DNA from: Bacillota bacterium | GTDB taxonomy: Bacteria > Bacillota > Clostridia > Peptostreptococcales > Anaerovoracaceae | Direction: 5' to 3' | Assembly: GCA_017417045.1 (NCBI GenBank) | Contig: JAFPZZ010000038.1 | Location: forward strand, 1 to 61,795 | Length of the DNA stretch: 61,795 nucleotides | Part shown: one piece after another, positions 1 through 7,346 of the stretch | How positions within the stretch are numbered: position 1 is the first letter of the stretch | How the letters are laid out: the number at the start of each line of letters is the position of its first letter | Translations under genes and position numbers: made by a program | Notes under the pieces: generated by a model | Databases searched by the model: none | What the model was told of the DNA's origin: nothing | Seen by the model: the letters and a program-made list of their open reading frames with translations, nothing else

Positions 1-199
1 GATAGTCCTCGTCCGAGTCCGCCGCGTCAAGGAACTTCGAGCTGACGGTCACCTGCGCCCAGGTTATGGACCTGGGGAAAGCGATGCGGGCGAGCCCGGC
101 GCAGCTTCCGCATACGAAGCTGCCGTCAGCCAGCATGACGGTGCCTTTATCGTCCTTGTTTATCTGCGCTCCGCAGAAGGAGCATATCCTATCCTGCAA
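1..199 (-). CDS. Zinc-ribbon protein, C-terminal part beyond the window
   Basis: Read leftwards, the frame opens after a TAA with a TTG codon and gives 66 residues before the window edge. Two Cys pairs (CSFCG at residues 6-10 and CGSC at 30-33, 20 residues apart) form a treble-clef or ClpX-like zinc-binding module. The only in-frame start is TTG, 1 base after an AAAGGAG site, which is too close for a normal ribosome site, so the start is uncertain. The rest of the protein is not visible, so ClpX, a DUF4428-like zinc ribbon or an unrelated protein all remain possible. Confidence 0.5.
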   Translation of the reverse strand, partial: MQDRICSFCGAQINKDDKGTVMLADGSFVCGSCAGLARIAFPRSITWAQVTVSSKFLDAADSDEDY

Positions 200-298
200 T
201 CTCCTTTACCTCTCATGTGTCCTGACCTCCGGTCAGTCTCCAGGGTCATCCCAGTCTGCCTGGAAAGACCCCAAAACCGAAGTCCAGGTATAGAAATA

Positions 299-322
299 CC
301 CCGCGGTCGAGCGTCCGCGGGG
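299..322 (-). terminator. Hairpin terminator after the bactofilin gene
   Basis: A perfect 8-bp stem (CCCCGCGG/CCGCGGGG) with an 8-nt loop lies 16 bp past the bactofilin stop on the minus strand. It is followed on that strand by TATTTCTATA, which is only moderately U-rich. Confidence 0.55.
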
Positions 323-337
323 CATATTGATCACGAT

Positions 338-973
338 CTATCCGTTCTGCTCGGATCCATCGCCAGGATTCCAGTTGAATTCTCCTTCGGCGGGAGCTTC
401 CTGCGCCGGAGCCTCGCTAACGAAGCCCTGGAGCTCCTCCGCCGCCTGCGCGAAAGCGTCGGCGTCGAACGAGCCCTCCGCGCTCTCCGCGGCAAAGCCT
501 TCTGCCTCGGGCGCGCTTTCCGCCGCGGGCTTTTCCTCGGCCTTGTTTCCGCTGAGCTCGAGCGTTCCGAGGAAGGAGCTGCCTCTGCCGGAATCGAGGA
601 ACCTGGTCCTGAGCGTGCCGTCGGTCACCGCGGTCTCTGAGAAGGAGGAGAGCTCCTCCACGACGAGGTTTCCGTTTATGCTCCCCTGGCTGGAGAGCTC
701 CTTCATGGTCGCGTCGCCGCGCATACTGGCGCCCTGCGAGACGTTCACCGAGCTGCTGCTCTTGATGTTTCCGATGAGCGATCCGTTGATATCGATCGGG
801 TCGGCGGTCTCGAAGTCGCCGAAGAAGGTGATGCCTGCGCCTATGGTCGTCCTGTTGATGGGGACGTTCTTTTCAGGCTCCTTTACCTCGGGTTCTTCAG
901 GCTCCTGCTGGATGGCGGGAGTCTCTACCGGCGGCTGAACTGCGGGTTCTTCCTTTTTCTTGCCAAAAAACAT
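338..973 (-). CDS. Bactofilin (polymer-forming cytoskeletal protein)
   Basis: A 211-residue protein. It has a short N-terminus (MFFGKKKEE), an acidic Pro/Glu-rich linker (to about residue 40), then a single bactofilin (DUF583) right-handed beta-helix core starting near TTIGAGITFFGD, with repeated G/S/T turns such as INGSLIGNI and SINGNLVVEEL. A disordered Ala/Glu-rich tail follows. Bactofilins polymerise without nucleotide and act at the membrane in cell shape, division or sporulation. I chose the ATG at 973 because GGAAAGG lies 9 bases upstream; longer in-frame starts lack a ribosome site. It appears monocistronic and divergent from the DUF554 gene. Confidence 0.85.
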   Translation of the reverse strand: MFFGKKKEEPAVQPPVETPAIQQEPEEPEVKEPEKNVPINRTTIGAGITFFGDFETADPIDINGSLIGNIKSSSSVNVSQGASMRGDATMKELSSQGSINGNLVVEELSSFSETAVTDGTLRTRFLDSGRGSSFLGTLELSGNKAEEKPAAESAPEAEGFAAESAEGSFDADAFAQAAEELQGFVSEAPAQEAPAEGEFNWNPGDGSEQNG

Positions 974-1091
974 ATATGTCATCCTTTCCGATATTCGCGC
1001 GTAGTTCTCTCTCATCACGCTGATCTAATAAATTCTACAACGATTCGGACCCTTTGAAAAGAAAAAAACAAAACAAAAACCGAAGCTGGTG

Positions 1092-1097
1092 TATAAT
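1092..1097 (+). promoter_or_regulatory. Possible -10 box for the DUF554 gene
   Basis: A perfect TATAAT sits about 88 bases before the DUF554 start, downstream of an A-rich stretch (1059-1080). I see no good -35 hexamer at 16-18 bp, so an UP-element-assisted or weak promoter is the best reading. Confidence 0.35.
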
Positions 1098-1184
1098 GGA
1101 CGAAATCAGCGAAAGAGCATAATAAACGCTGCCAGGGGACGGCCTTCCGCGCCTTGCGAAGACCCCAGGAGAACGGAGACATAT

Positions 1185-1883
1185 ATGTTCGGAATATTCA
1201 CGGGCGTCATAGTGAACGCCGTATTGGTCGTGGCGGGAAGCCTCGCCGGCTGCCTGCTCAAGACCGAAAAGCTCAGGAGGATAGGCGACAGGGTGCTTCA
1301 GCTCTTCGCCTGCTTCGTGCTGGTGCTGGGAATAAGCGGGGCTATAGCCCTGAACAGGCCCATATACACTCTCGTCGCCATCGTCATAGGTACCGCGATC
1401 GGCGAGACAGTGGACCTCGACGACAAATTCACCCGCCTCGGGAACTGGTTCGAGAGCAAGGTGTCGGCCGGCAGCGACTCATCCTTTGCGAAGAGCTTCA
1501 TCTCCGGCGCTCTGCTTTTTTGCATAGGTTCGATGACCATAATGGGCGGCATCCAGTCCGGCCTTGAAAAGGTCCACACGATCTATTACACTAAGGGCCT
1601 TATCGACATGGTCTCGGCCGCGACCTTCGCCATGGGCTCCGGCATAGGCGTGGCGTTCTCCGCAATCCCGCTGATCATCTATCAGGGCGCCCTCGTGCTG
1701 CTCGCGAGCCTTCTGGGCGACGTGCTCAGCGCGGAGACTATAGCCATGAGTTCTCAGATCGGCAGCCTCATCCTCATACCGCTCGCGTTCAATCTCCTCG
1801 GCGTGACCAACGTGAAGGTCGCGAACTACATCCCCGCCATGTTCGTGCCGTTCTTTTACCAGGCGATCATGTCATTCTTCTAG
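1185..1883 (+). CDS. DUF554 family integral membrane protein
   Basis: A 232-residue, strongly hydrophobic protein with about six to seven predicted membrane segments. The family (YdfK/YqgA-like) starts with the same pattern seen here: MFGIFTGVIVNAVLVVAGS, then a conserved IGETVDLD loop near residue 75. Members are called possible transporters but no substrate is established. The start is the ATG preceded by GGAGACATAT; the frame stays open upstream but that part has no coding character. It stands alone between bactofilin and the EamA gene. Confidence 0.8.
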   Translation: MFGIFTGVIVNAVLVVAGSLAGCLLKTEKLRRIGDRVLQLFACFVLVLGISGAIALNRPIYTLVAIVIGTAIGETVDLDDKFTRLGNWFESKVSAGSDSSFAKSFISGALLFCIGSMTIMGGIQSGLEKVHTIYYTKGLIDMVSAATFAMGSGIGVAFSAIPLIIYQGALVLLASLLGDVLSAETIAMSSQIGSLILIPLAFNLLGVTNVKVANYIPAMFVPFFYQAIMSFF

Positions 1884-1999
1884 GACGGGGCGGAGGCTGG
1901 CCCCGGACGCAGGTCTTGAGCAGTAAAACATGCCCAGACAAAGCCGCGCCAGGCTATATGACTATATAGCGTTCATATAAGACATGGCCGTTTTTCGGC

Positions 2000-2027
2000 A
2001 AAAATTGTGTCTGCGGACACAATTTTT
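2000..2027. promoter_or_regulatory. 12-bp perfect inverted repeat (operator or weak terminator)
   Basis: AAAAATTGTGTC and its exact reverse complement flank a 4-base centre (TGCG). It lies 73 bp before the EamA start and 37 bp before a TATAAT box. The A-run before and T-run after would allow weak bidirectional termination. Low stem GC and the position just upstream of a promoter make a repressor or activator site equally plausible. Confidence 0.5.
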
Positions 2028-2063
2028 ATATTGAAATATGTAGATTTTAGCTCTTCCTTAGTG

Positions 2064-2069
2064 TATAAT
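2064..2069 (+). promoter_or_regulatory. -10 box of the EamA transporter promoter
   Basis: A perfect TATAAT 31 bp before the start codon. No convincing -35 is present at the normal distance (TTGAAA at 2031 is 27 bp away), so the promoter probably needs an activator, perhaps through the inverted repeat just upstream. Confidence 0.45.
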
Positions 2070-2099
2070 TACGAAATTAGCGCTGAGGATTTTTTGGTT

Positions 2100-3023
2100 A
2101 TGGATAACAAAAAACTGCTCGGGAATTTAATACTGACTGTAACGGCCATCGTATGGGGCATGGCCTTCGCCTTCCAGAAGGACGGTATGGACCACATAGG
2201 TCCATTGAGCTTCGCGATGTCGAGGCTGGTGCTGTCTCTCGGAGCGGCCGCGGTCATGGTCGCGGTGAAGGGCGCATTCCTGAAAAAACAGGGAAAGCAC
2301 CCGCGCGACGTCATGACGAAGGAGCAGTACGCCATATATCGTCAAAATACGATAAAGGGCGGCATCATCTGCGGTTTCTTTCTCTCGACAGCGAGCTGCC
2401 TGCAGCAGGTGGCCATAGTCGAGACCAGCGCGGGCAAGGCGGGCTTCATCACGGCGCTCTACGTGCTGCTGGTCCCCGTCATAGGCACCCTGTTCTTCGG
2501 CAAGAGTCCGTCGCTCAACCAATGGGCCGCCGTCGCCGCGGGGCTCGTCGGGCTCTATCTGCTCTGCATAAGCGGGAGCTTCAGCCTCGCGAAGAGCGAC
2601 CTGCTGCTCATAGGCTGCGCGCTGCTGTTCTCCATGCAGATCATCAACGCCGACAAATACGTCGGGAGCGCGGATCCGGTGGCCATGTCGCTCGTTCAGT
2701 TCGCGGCCGCCCTGGTCATAACCTCGGCGCTCGCTTTCAGCTTTGAAGAGCCGTCGCTCTCCCAGATACGCGCCGCTGCGGTGCCTATCGTATACTGCGG
2801 ACTGATCTCCGGAGGGCTCGGATACACCTTCCAGATCATAGGTCAGCGCTACGCGGAGCCGGTAGCGGCCTCGCTGATACTGGCCTGCGAGTCGGTCTTC
2901 AGCGTGCTGGGAGGCTGGCTGCTTCTCGGCGAAGTCCTCACCGCGAGAGAGCTCCTGGGCTGCTGCGTGATGTTCGCGGCCATAGTGCTTTCGCAGATCC
3001 CGGCCAAAAGCGCCGTCAAATGA
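2100..3023 (+). CDS. EamA/DMT-superfamily transporter
   Basis: A 307-residue protein with two tandem EamA repeats and about ten membrane segments. The first repeat begins LLGNLILTVTAIVWGMAFAF and the second after the NQWAAVAAGLVGLYLL segment. Conserved glycine and proline patterns such as LYVLLVPVIGTLFFG and AASLILACESVFSVLGG are typical of drug/metabolite exporters. The substrate cannot be deduced. The ATG at 2100 follows GAGGA and fits the usual N-terminus; the longer frame would start inside the promoter. Confidence 0.85.
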   Translation: MDNKKLLGNLILTVTAIVWGMAFAFQKDGMDHIGPLSFAMSRLVLSLGAAAVMVAVKGAFLKKQGKHPRDVMTKEQYAIYRQNTIKGGIICGFFLSTASCLQQVAIVETSAGKAGFITALYVLLVPVIGTLFFGKSPSLNQWAAVAAGLVGLYLLCISGSFSLAKSDLLLIGCALLFSMQIINADKYVGSADPVAMSLVQFAAALVITSALAFSFEEPSLSQIRAAAVPIVYCGLISGGLGYTFQIIGQRYAEPVAASLILACESVFSVLGGWLLLGEVLTARELLGCCVMFAAIVLSQIPAKSAVK

Positions 3024-3191
3024 GCGCTTCGGCGATCGGGCCTGGCCCGGCGGGCAGCCGCGTCTGCGCCGTCAAATAGACATACCCCGGCTGTGCCGGT
3101 ATTGAATAACAAAAGCTCCGGCTCCATCCGCCGGCGCATTCCAAAGTCTTGACCCGTCCCCATTCGGGCGGGCGAAAGGAGAAAACAGCAA

Positions 3192-5129
3192 ATGGAAGAC
3201 AAGAAGACATTCTACATCACGACGCCCATCTATTACCCGAGCGACAACCTCCACATCGGGCACACCTACTGCACCGTCATGGCCGACGCCATGGCGCGCT
3301 TCAAGCGTCTGCAGGGCTACGACGTGATGTTCCTGACCGGGACCGACGAGCACGGCCAGAAGATACAGAAAAAAGCCATCGAAAAGGGCGTCACCCCGCA
3401 GGAATACGTGGACAACATAGTCGACGGGATCAAGAAGCTCTGGGCGGATATGGAGATCTCCTACGACGATTTCATCCGCACCACGGAGCCCCGCCATCAG
3501 AAGAGGGTCCAGGAGATCTTCCGCAAGATGTACGAGAAGGGCGATATCTACAAGTCCGAATACGAGGGCTGGTACTGCACTCCCTGCGAGAGCTTCTGGA
3601 CCGAGAGCCAGCTCGTCGACGGCAAATGCCCCGACTGCGGCCGCCCCGTCGAGAAGGCCCACGAGGAGGCGTATTTCTTCCGCCTGTCCAAGTATTCCGA
3701 CAGGCTCAAGGAGATGCTGCTCACGACCGATTTCCTGCAGCCCATCTCCAGGGTCAACGAGATGATAAGCTTCATCGACCAGGGGCTCGAGGACCTTTGC
3801 ATTTCCAGGACCAGCTTCGACTGGGGCGTACAGGTGCCCATCGATCCCAAGCACGTGGTCTACGTATGGCTCGACGCGCTTTCAAACTACATCACGGCGC
3901 TCGGCTATCCCGAGATGGACGGCGAAGACGCCTCCAAGTACTACAAGTACTGGCCCGCCGATTACCATCTGGTGGGCAAGGAGATCGTGCGCTTCCACTC
4001 CCTCATCTGGCCCGCTATGCTCATGTCCCTCGACTATCCGCTTCCCAAGCACGTGCTCGGACACGGCTGGCTGCTGATAGACGGAGGCAAGATGTCCAAG
4101 TCCAAGGGCAACGTCGTCGACCCCGTCGTGCTCATCAACAGGTACGGCGTCGACGCGCTCAAGTATTTCCTTCTCAGGGAGTACACCTTCGGCCAGGACG
4201 GCATCTTCACCAACGAGGTCATGCTTAACAGGATGAACTACGACCTCGCGAACGACCTCGGAAACCTCGTCTCCAGGACCGTCGCCATGATAGAAAAATA
4301 CAACGGCGGTATGATCCCGCCCGCGGGCGAGATCGAAGGACCCGACGCGGAGCTCAGGGAGATCGCCCTGGCCTGCAGAGACAAGGTCGCCGCTCAGATG
4401 GACAAGTTCTCCTTCAGCAACGCGCTCGAGGAGATCTGGATACTCGTAAGGCGCACCAACAAGTACATAGACGAGACCGCACCCTGGGTGCTGGCCAAGG
4501 ATCCCGCGCTCAAGGGCAGGCTCGACGCCGTGCTCCACGACCTCGCGGAGGCCATCAGGATAGTCTCGATACTCATACATCCCTTCATGCACACCACCTC
4601 CGCCGAGATCAGAAGGCAGCTCGGCATAGAGGGCGAGCCCGCGTGGGATGACGCGGTGGTATTCGACCTTCTCGGCGGAAACAGCGTAGTCAAGGGCGAT
4701 CCCATCTTCCCGAGGCTCGACGTCGCCAAGGAGCTCGCCGAGCTCGACGCGCTCAAGGCCGCCGCAGCCGCGCCTGAAAAGCCGGCCAAGGAGTATGAGC
4801 CCTACAAGGAAGCCATAGAGTACGCCGATTTCGAAAAGATCGACCTCAGAACGGGCGTCATCACCAAGGCCGAGAAGCATCCGAAGGCGGATAAGCTGCT
4901 CGTATTCCAGGTCGACATGGGCTGCGAGACCCGCCAGATCATCTCCGGCGTCGCCTCCAGCTTCAAGCCCGAGGAATGCGTAGGACAGCACGTCATAGTG
5001 GTCGCGAACCTCAAGCCCCGCATGCTCAGGGGTCTCGAGTCCAACGGCATGCTGCTCTTCGCCTGCGAGCAGGACGGAAGCTTCAAGTTCGCTCAGACCT
5101 CCGCAGAAGGCGGAGTCGTGGTAGGATGA
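3192..5129 (+). CDS. metG: Methionine--tRNA ligase
   Basis: A 645-residue class I aminoacyl-tRNA synthetase that charges tRNA-Met. Visible parts: HIGH motif (LHIGHTY, residues 15-21), a zinc knuckle with two CxxC pairs (YCTPCES and CPDCGRP, about 126-150), the KMSKS loop (GKMSKSKGNVVDP, about 297), the anticodon-binding helical domain, and a C-terminal Trbp111-type OB fold (about 535-645, ending in MLRGLESNGMLLFACEQDG). The start follows AAAGGAG. The stop overlaps the tatD start (ATGA), so the two genes are co-transcribed. Confidence 0.97.
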   Translation: MEDKKTFYITTPIYYPSDNLHIGHTYCTVMADAMARFKRLQGYDVMFLTGTDEHGQKIQKKAIEKGVTPQEYVDNIVDGIKKLWADMEISYDDFIRTTEPRHQKRVQEIFRKMYEKGDIYKSEYEGWYCTPCESFWTESQLVDGKCPDCGRPVEKAHEEAYFFRLSKYSDRLKEMLLTTDFLQPISRVNEMISFIDQGLEDLCISRTSFDWGVQVPIDPKHVVYVWLDALSNYITALGYPEMDGEDASKYYKYWPADYHLVGKEIVRFHSLIWPAMLMSLDYPLPKHVLGHGWLLIDGGKMSKSKGNVVDPVVLINRYGVDALKYFLLREYTFGQDGIFTNEVMLNRMNYDLANDLGNLVSRTVAMIEKYNGGMIPPAGEIEGPDAELREIALACRDKVAAQMDKFSFSNALEEIWILVRRTNKYIDETAPWVLAKDPALKGRLDAVLHDLAEAIRIVSILIHPFMHTTSAEIRRQLGIEGEPAWDDAVVFDLLGGNSVVKGDPIFPRLDVAKELAELDALKAAAAAPEKPAKEYEPYKEAIEYADFEKIDLRTGVITKAEKHPKADKLLVFQVDMGCETRQIISGVASSFKPEECVGQHVIVVANLKPRMLRGLESNGMLLFACEQDGSFKFAQTSAEGGVVVG

Positions 5130-5956
5130 TGCTCTTCGATTCGCACTGCCACCTTTCGGACTTCAAAAATGACGATGACTTCGAGTCACTCATAGAGGAG
5201 ATCAGGGCTTCCGAGCTCAGGTACCTCATGGATATAGGGACGAACCTAGAGAGCTCGCGAAGCTGCGTGGAGATGGCACATCGCTACGATTTCTGCTACG
5301 CCGCGGTGGGCTTTTATCCCAGCGAGACCTACGATATCACGGACGCGGATCTAGAGGAGCTCAGGAAGCTCGCGAGAGACCCCAGGGTCGTCGCAATAGG
5401 CGAGATAGGCCTCGACTACCACTACGAGGACACGGACCGCGAAAAACAGCAGTACTGGTTCGCCCGCCAGATCAATATGGCGATAGAAGAAGGCCTTCCG
5501 ATAGCCATACATTCCAGGGAAGCCGACGGAGATACCCTGAGGATACTGGGCGAATGCGGAGCGTTCTCCCCGGAGCGCACCAGCCGCTTCCCGAAAAGGC
5601 CCGACGGCCGCCCGGACGCGAGGGTGCTGCTCCACTGCTATTCCGGCAGCGCGCAGCTCGCAAGGACCTACCAGATGCTCGGCGCGAGCATAAGCCTCGC
5701 AGGCCCGGTCACATTCAAGAACGCGAGGCGCAGCGTCGAGGTCGCGGAGAGTATCGACATACGCAATCTGCTGATCGAGACCGACGCGCCCTTCCTGACC
5801 CCTGTCCCCTTCAGGGGAACGAGGAACAAGCCGACCTACGTCAGGTACACGGCTGAGAAGATCGCGGAGATACGCGGCAACAGCTATGAATACGTGGCGG
5901 AGCAGACTTTTATCAACGCCTGCAGATTCTACGGGATAGAGGAGCCGGCCCGCTGA
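5126..5956 (+). CDS. tatD: TatD family metal-dependent DNase
   Basis: A 276-residue TIM-barrel hydrolase. Metal ligands are visible: DSHCHL at the N-terminus, the GEIGLDYHY motif, IHSREADGDT, LLHCYSGS and the ETDAPFLTP motif. The family removes 3' ends or damaged nucleotides from DNA and RNA. A slightly long insert (SPERTSRFPKRPDGRPDA) lies between the HSRE and HCYSG motifs. ATG at 5126 overlaps the metG stop; ATG at 5129 gives the commoner MLFDSH start and is equally possible. The metG-tatD pairing is typical of Firmicutes. Confidence 0.93.
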   Translation: MMLFDSHCHLSDFKNDDDFESLIEEIRASELRYLMDIGTNLESSRSCVEMAHRYDFCYAAVGFYPSETYDITDADLEELRKLARDPRVVAIGEIGLDYHYEDTDREKQQYWFARQINMAIEEGLPIAIHSREADGDTLRILGECGAFSPERTSRFPKRPDGRPDARVLLHCYSGSAQLARTYQMLGASISLAGPVTFKNARRSVEVAESIDIRNLLIETDAPFLTPVPFRGTRNKPTYVRYTAEKIAEIRGNSYEYVAEQTFINACRFYGIEEPAR

Positions 5957-5957
5957 A

Positions 5958-6075
5958 GCAGCGACGCTGCGAGGGGGAGCGAGGATCCGGCAAAGCGGAT
6001 CAGTGCTCTCCCAAAGGAGCGCAAGCATCCCGCAAAGGGAAGCAGGACGCTCTCAGAGGAGCGCGGAGAACTCCG
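5958..6075. repeat. Cluster of six small hairpins between tatD and tilS
   Basis: Six consecutive short inverted repeats fill this gap: GCAGCG/CGCTGC (5958-5970), GATCCG/CGGATC (5984-6001), GCTC/GAGC (6005-6020), TCCC/GGGA (6028-6040), CGCTC/GAGCG (6048-6063) and CGGAG/CTCCG (6064-6075). Three of the loops contain CAAA. Parts look like two diverged copies of a roughly 42-bp unit. None is followed by a T-run, so they are not standard terminators. Confidence 0.6.
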
Positions 6076-6100
6076 TACACACAGGAAATAACACCGACAC

Positions 6101-7099
6101 ATGAACGCGGAACTCACGGTCAGAAAGACTATAAAAGAGCACGGGCTCATAGAAAAGGGCGACAAGGTCGTCCTCGGTCTATCCGGGGGGCCCGATTCCC
6201 TCTGCCTGCTCTACGTGCTGGCAGAGCTGAGGCAGAGCCTGGGATTTGAGCTCCTCGCCCTGCATCTCAACCACCTGATGAGGGGCGAGGCGGCCGAAGC
6301 GGACGTGCGCTTCCTGGAGGAGACCTGCGCCGGGCTCGGCGTCCCGCTGACCGTAAGGCGCTGCGACGTATACAAAAAGGCCGCGGACGAGGCTATCTCC
6401 GTGGAGGAGGCCGGCCGCAAGGCGCGCCACGGCGCGCTGATGGAGCTCTGCGAAGAGCTAGGTGGAGCCAAAGCCGCCTTCGCGCACAACAGAGACGATC
6501 AGGCCGAGACCGTGCTCATGAGGATACTAAGGGGCACAGGCGTCCACGGGCTCGCCGCGATGGAATACGAGCGCGCGGACGGGGTCATAAGGCCCCTGCT
6601 CGACACTCCGAGGAGCGAGATCGAGGCCTTCTGCGAAAAGCGGGGCCTGATCCCGCGCTTCGACAGCACCAACGCCAGCCTTGACTACACGAGAAACCGG
6701 CTCAGGCTGGAGCTCATCCCTCAGCTCGCCGCGGAGTACAACCCTTCGCTCAAGGAGGGCCTCGCCAGGCTTTCCGCGAACGCGGCGGAGGACGACTCCT
6801 GCCTCGAGGAGCTTGCGGACAGCTTCATAGCCTCCGCGGACATTTCGGCCGGGGAAGGCTTAGTCTCGGTACCGAGAAAGGCTTTAAAACAGCTTCATCC
6901 CGCGGTGTTCAAGAGGGTCGTGAGAAAACTCTTTTTAGGGCTGGGGCTGGACGAGGACATAGCTTCCGTCCATCTCAATCCGCTCTACAGGGCGGTGATG
7001 AAGGCCAACAACCGCGCCGTAATTGAATTCCCGCACGGTTACAGCGCTGAGGCCGGAGCCGGCAGGATAACTCTGAAGGCGCCCGAAAAGGACTGCTGA
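6101..7099 (+). CDS. tilS: tRNA(Ile)-lysidine synthase
   Basis: A 332-residue N-type ATP pyrophosphatase that converts C34 of the CAU-anticodon tRNA-Ile to lysidine, so that AUA is read as Ile. The PP-loop SGGPDS is at residues 29-34. LNHLMRG, AHNRDDQAETVLMRILRGTG and TNASLDYTRNRLR are the expected tRNA and ATP contacts. The protein is short: the roughly 70-residue C-terminal TilS_C domain of longer bacterial enzymes is absent, as in compact TilS proteins. It precedes ftsH, a common Firmicute order, but with no hpt gene between them. Confidence 0.93.
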   Translation: MNAELTVRKTIKEHGLIEKGDKVVLGLSGGPDSLCLLYVLAELRQSLGFELLALHLNHLMRGEAAEADVRFLEETCAGLGVPLTVRRCDVYKKAADEAISVEEAGRKARHGALMELCEELGGAKAAFAHNRDDQAETVLMRILRGTGVHGLAAMEYERADGVIRPLLDTPRSEIEAFCEKRGLIPRFDSTNASLDYTRNRLRLELIPQLAAEYNPSLKEGLARLSANAAEDDSCLEELADSFIASADISAGEGLVSVPRKALKQLHPAVFKRVVRKLFLGLGLDEDIASVHLNPLYRAVMKANNRAVIEFPHGYSAEAGAGRITLKAPEKDC

Positions 7100-7145
7100 G
7101 AATTTGCGAAAAGGCGCCCGAAAAGGGCTGCCGAGAATTCGGAAA
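7076..7145 (+). repeat. 35-bp imperfect tandem duplication across the tilS stop codon
   Basis: Two adjacent 35-bp copies (7076-7110 and 7111-7145), about 88 percent identical, both starting AAGGCGCCCGAAAAGG. The first copy contains the last codons and TGA of tilS; the second is non-coding and has a TGCCGAG where the stop was. Confidence 0.75.
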
Positions 7146-7161
7146 AAACGGCGGATTACGG

Positions 7162-7182
7162 CTGTTGACCGCGGGTCAACAG
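7162..7182. promoter_or_regulatory. 9-bp perfect palindrome with 3-nt centre
   Basis: CTGTTGACC-GCG-GGTCAACAG lies between tilS and ftsH, about 100 bp before the ftsH promoter. There is no T-run after it, so a protein-binding site is at least as likely as a terminator. Confidence 0.5.
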
Positions 7183-7279
7183 GGCTCGGCCCACCAAAGG
7201 CGGCCCAAACTCAGCCCAAAGCCTGCTCCCATACACAAAAACTACACACAGACCCCAGAAACTCAACGCATAGGGGGAA

Positions 7280-7315
7280 TATAATCTCCCTGTAAATTGT
7301 TTTTTAATATATAAT
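7280..7315 (+). promoter_or_regulatory. Twin -10 boxes upstream of ftsH
   Basis: Two perfect TATAAT hexamers (7280-7285 and 7310-7315) lie in an AT-rich stretch 67 and 37 bp before the ftsH start, each within a similar context (ATATAATCT). Neither has a strong -35. They suggest two start sites for ftsH independent of tilS. Confidence 0.5.
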
Positions 7316-7346
7316 CTAAAGCAAATATTGCGGAGGAAAATTATCA

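Noticed and set aside
3024..3191. T-box leader upstream of metG
   Set aside because: The gap is only 168 bp, lacks the T-box core sequence and has no terminator-like T-run.
7104..7295. 63-residue ORF between tilS and ftsH
   Set aside because: Composition is that of duplicated tilS tail plus non-coding DNA, it contains the palindrome, and no protein-like pattern is visible.
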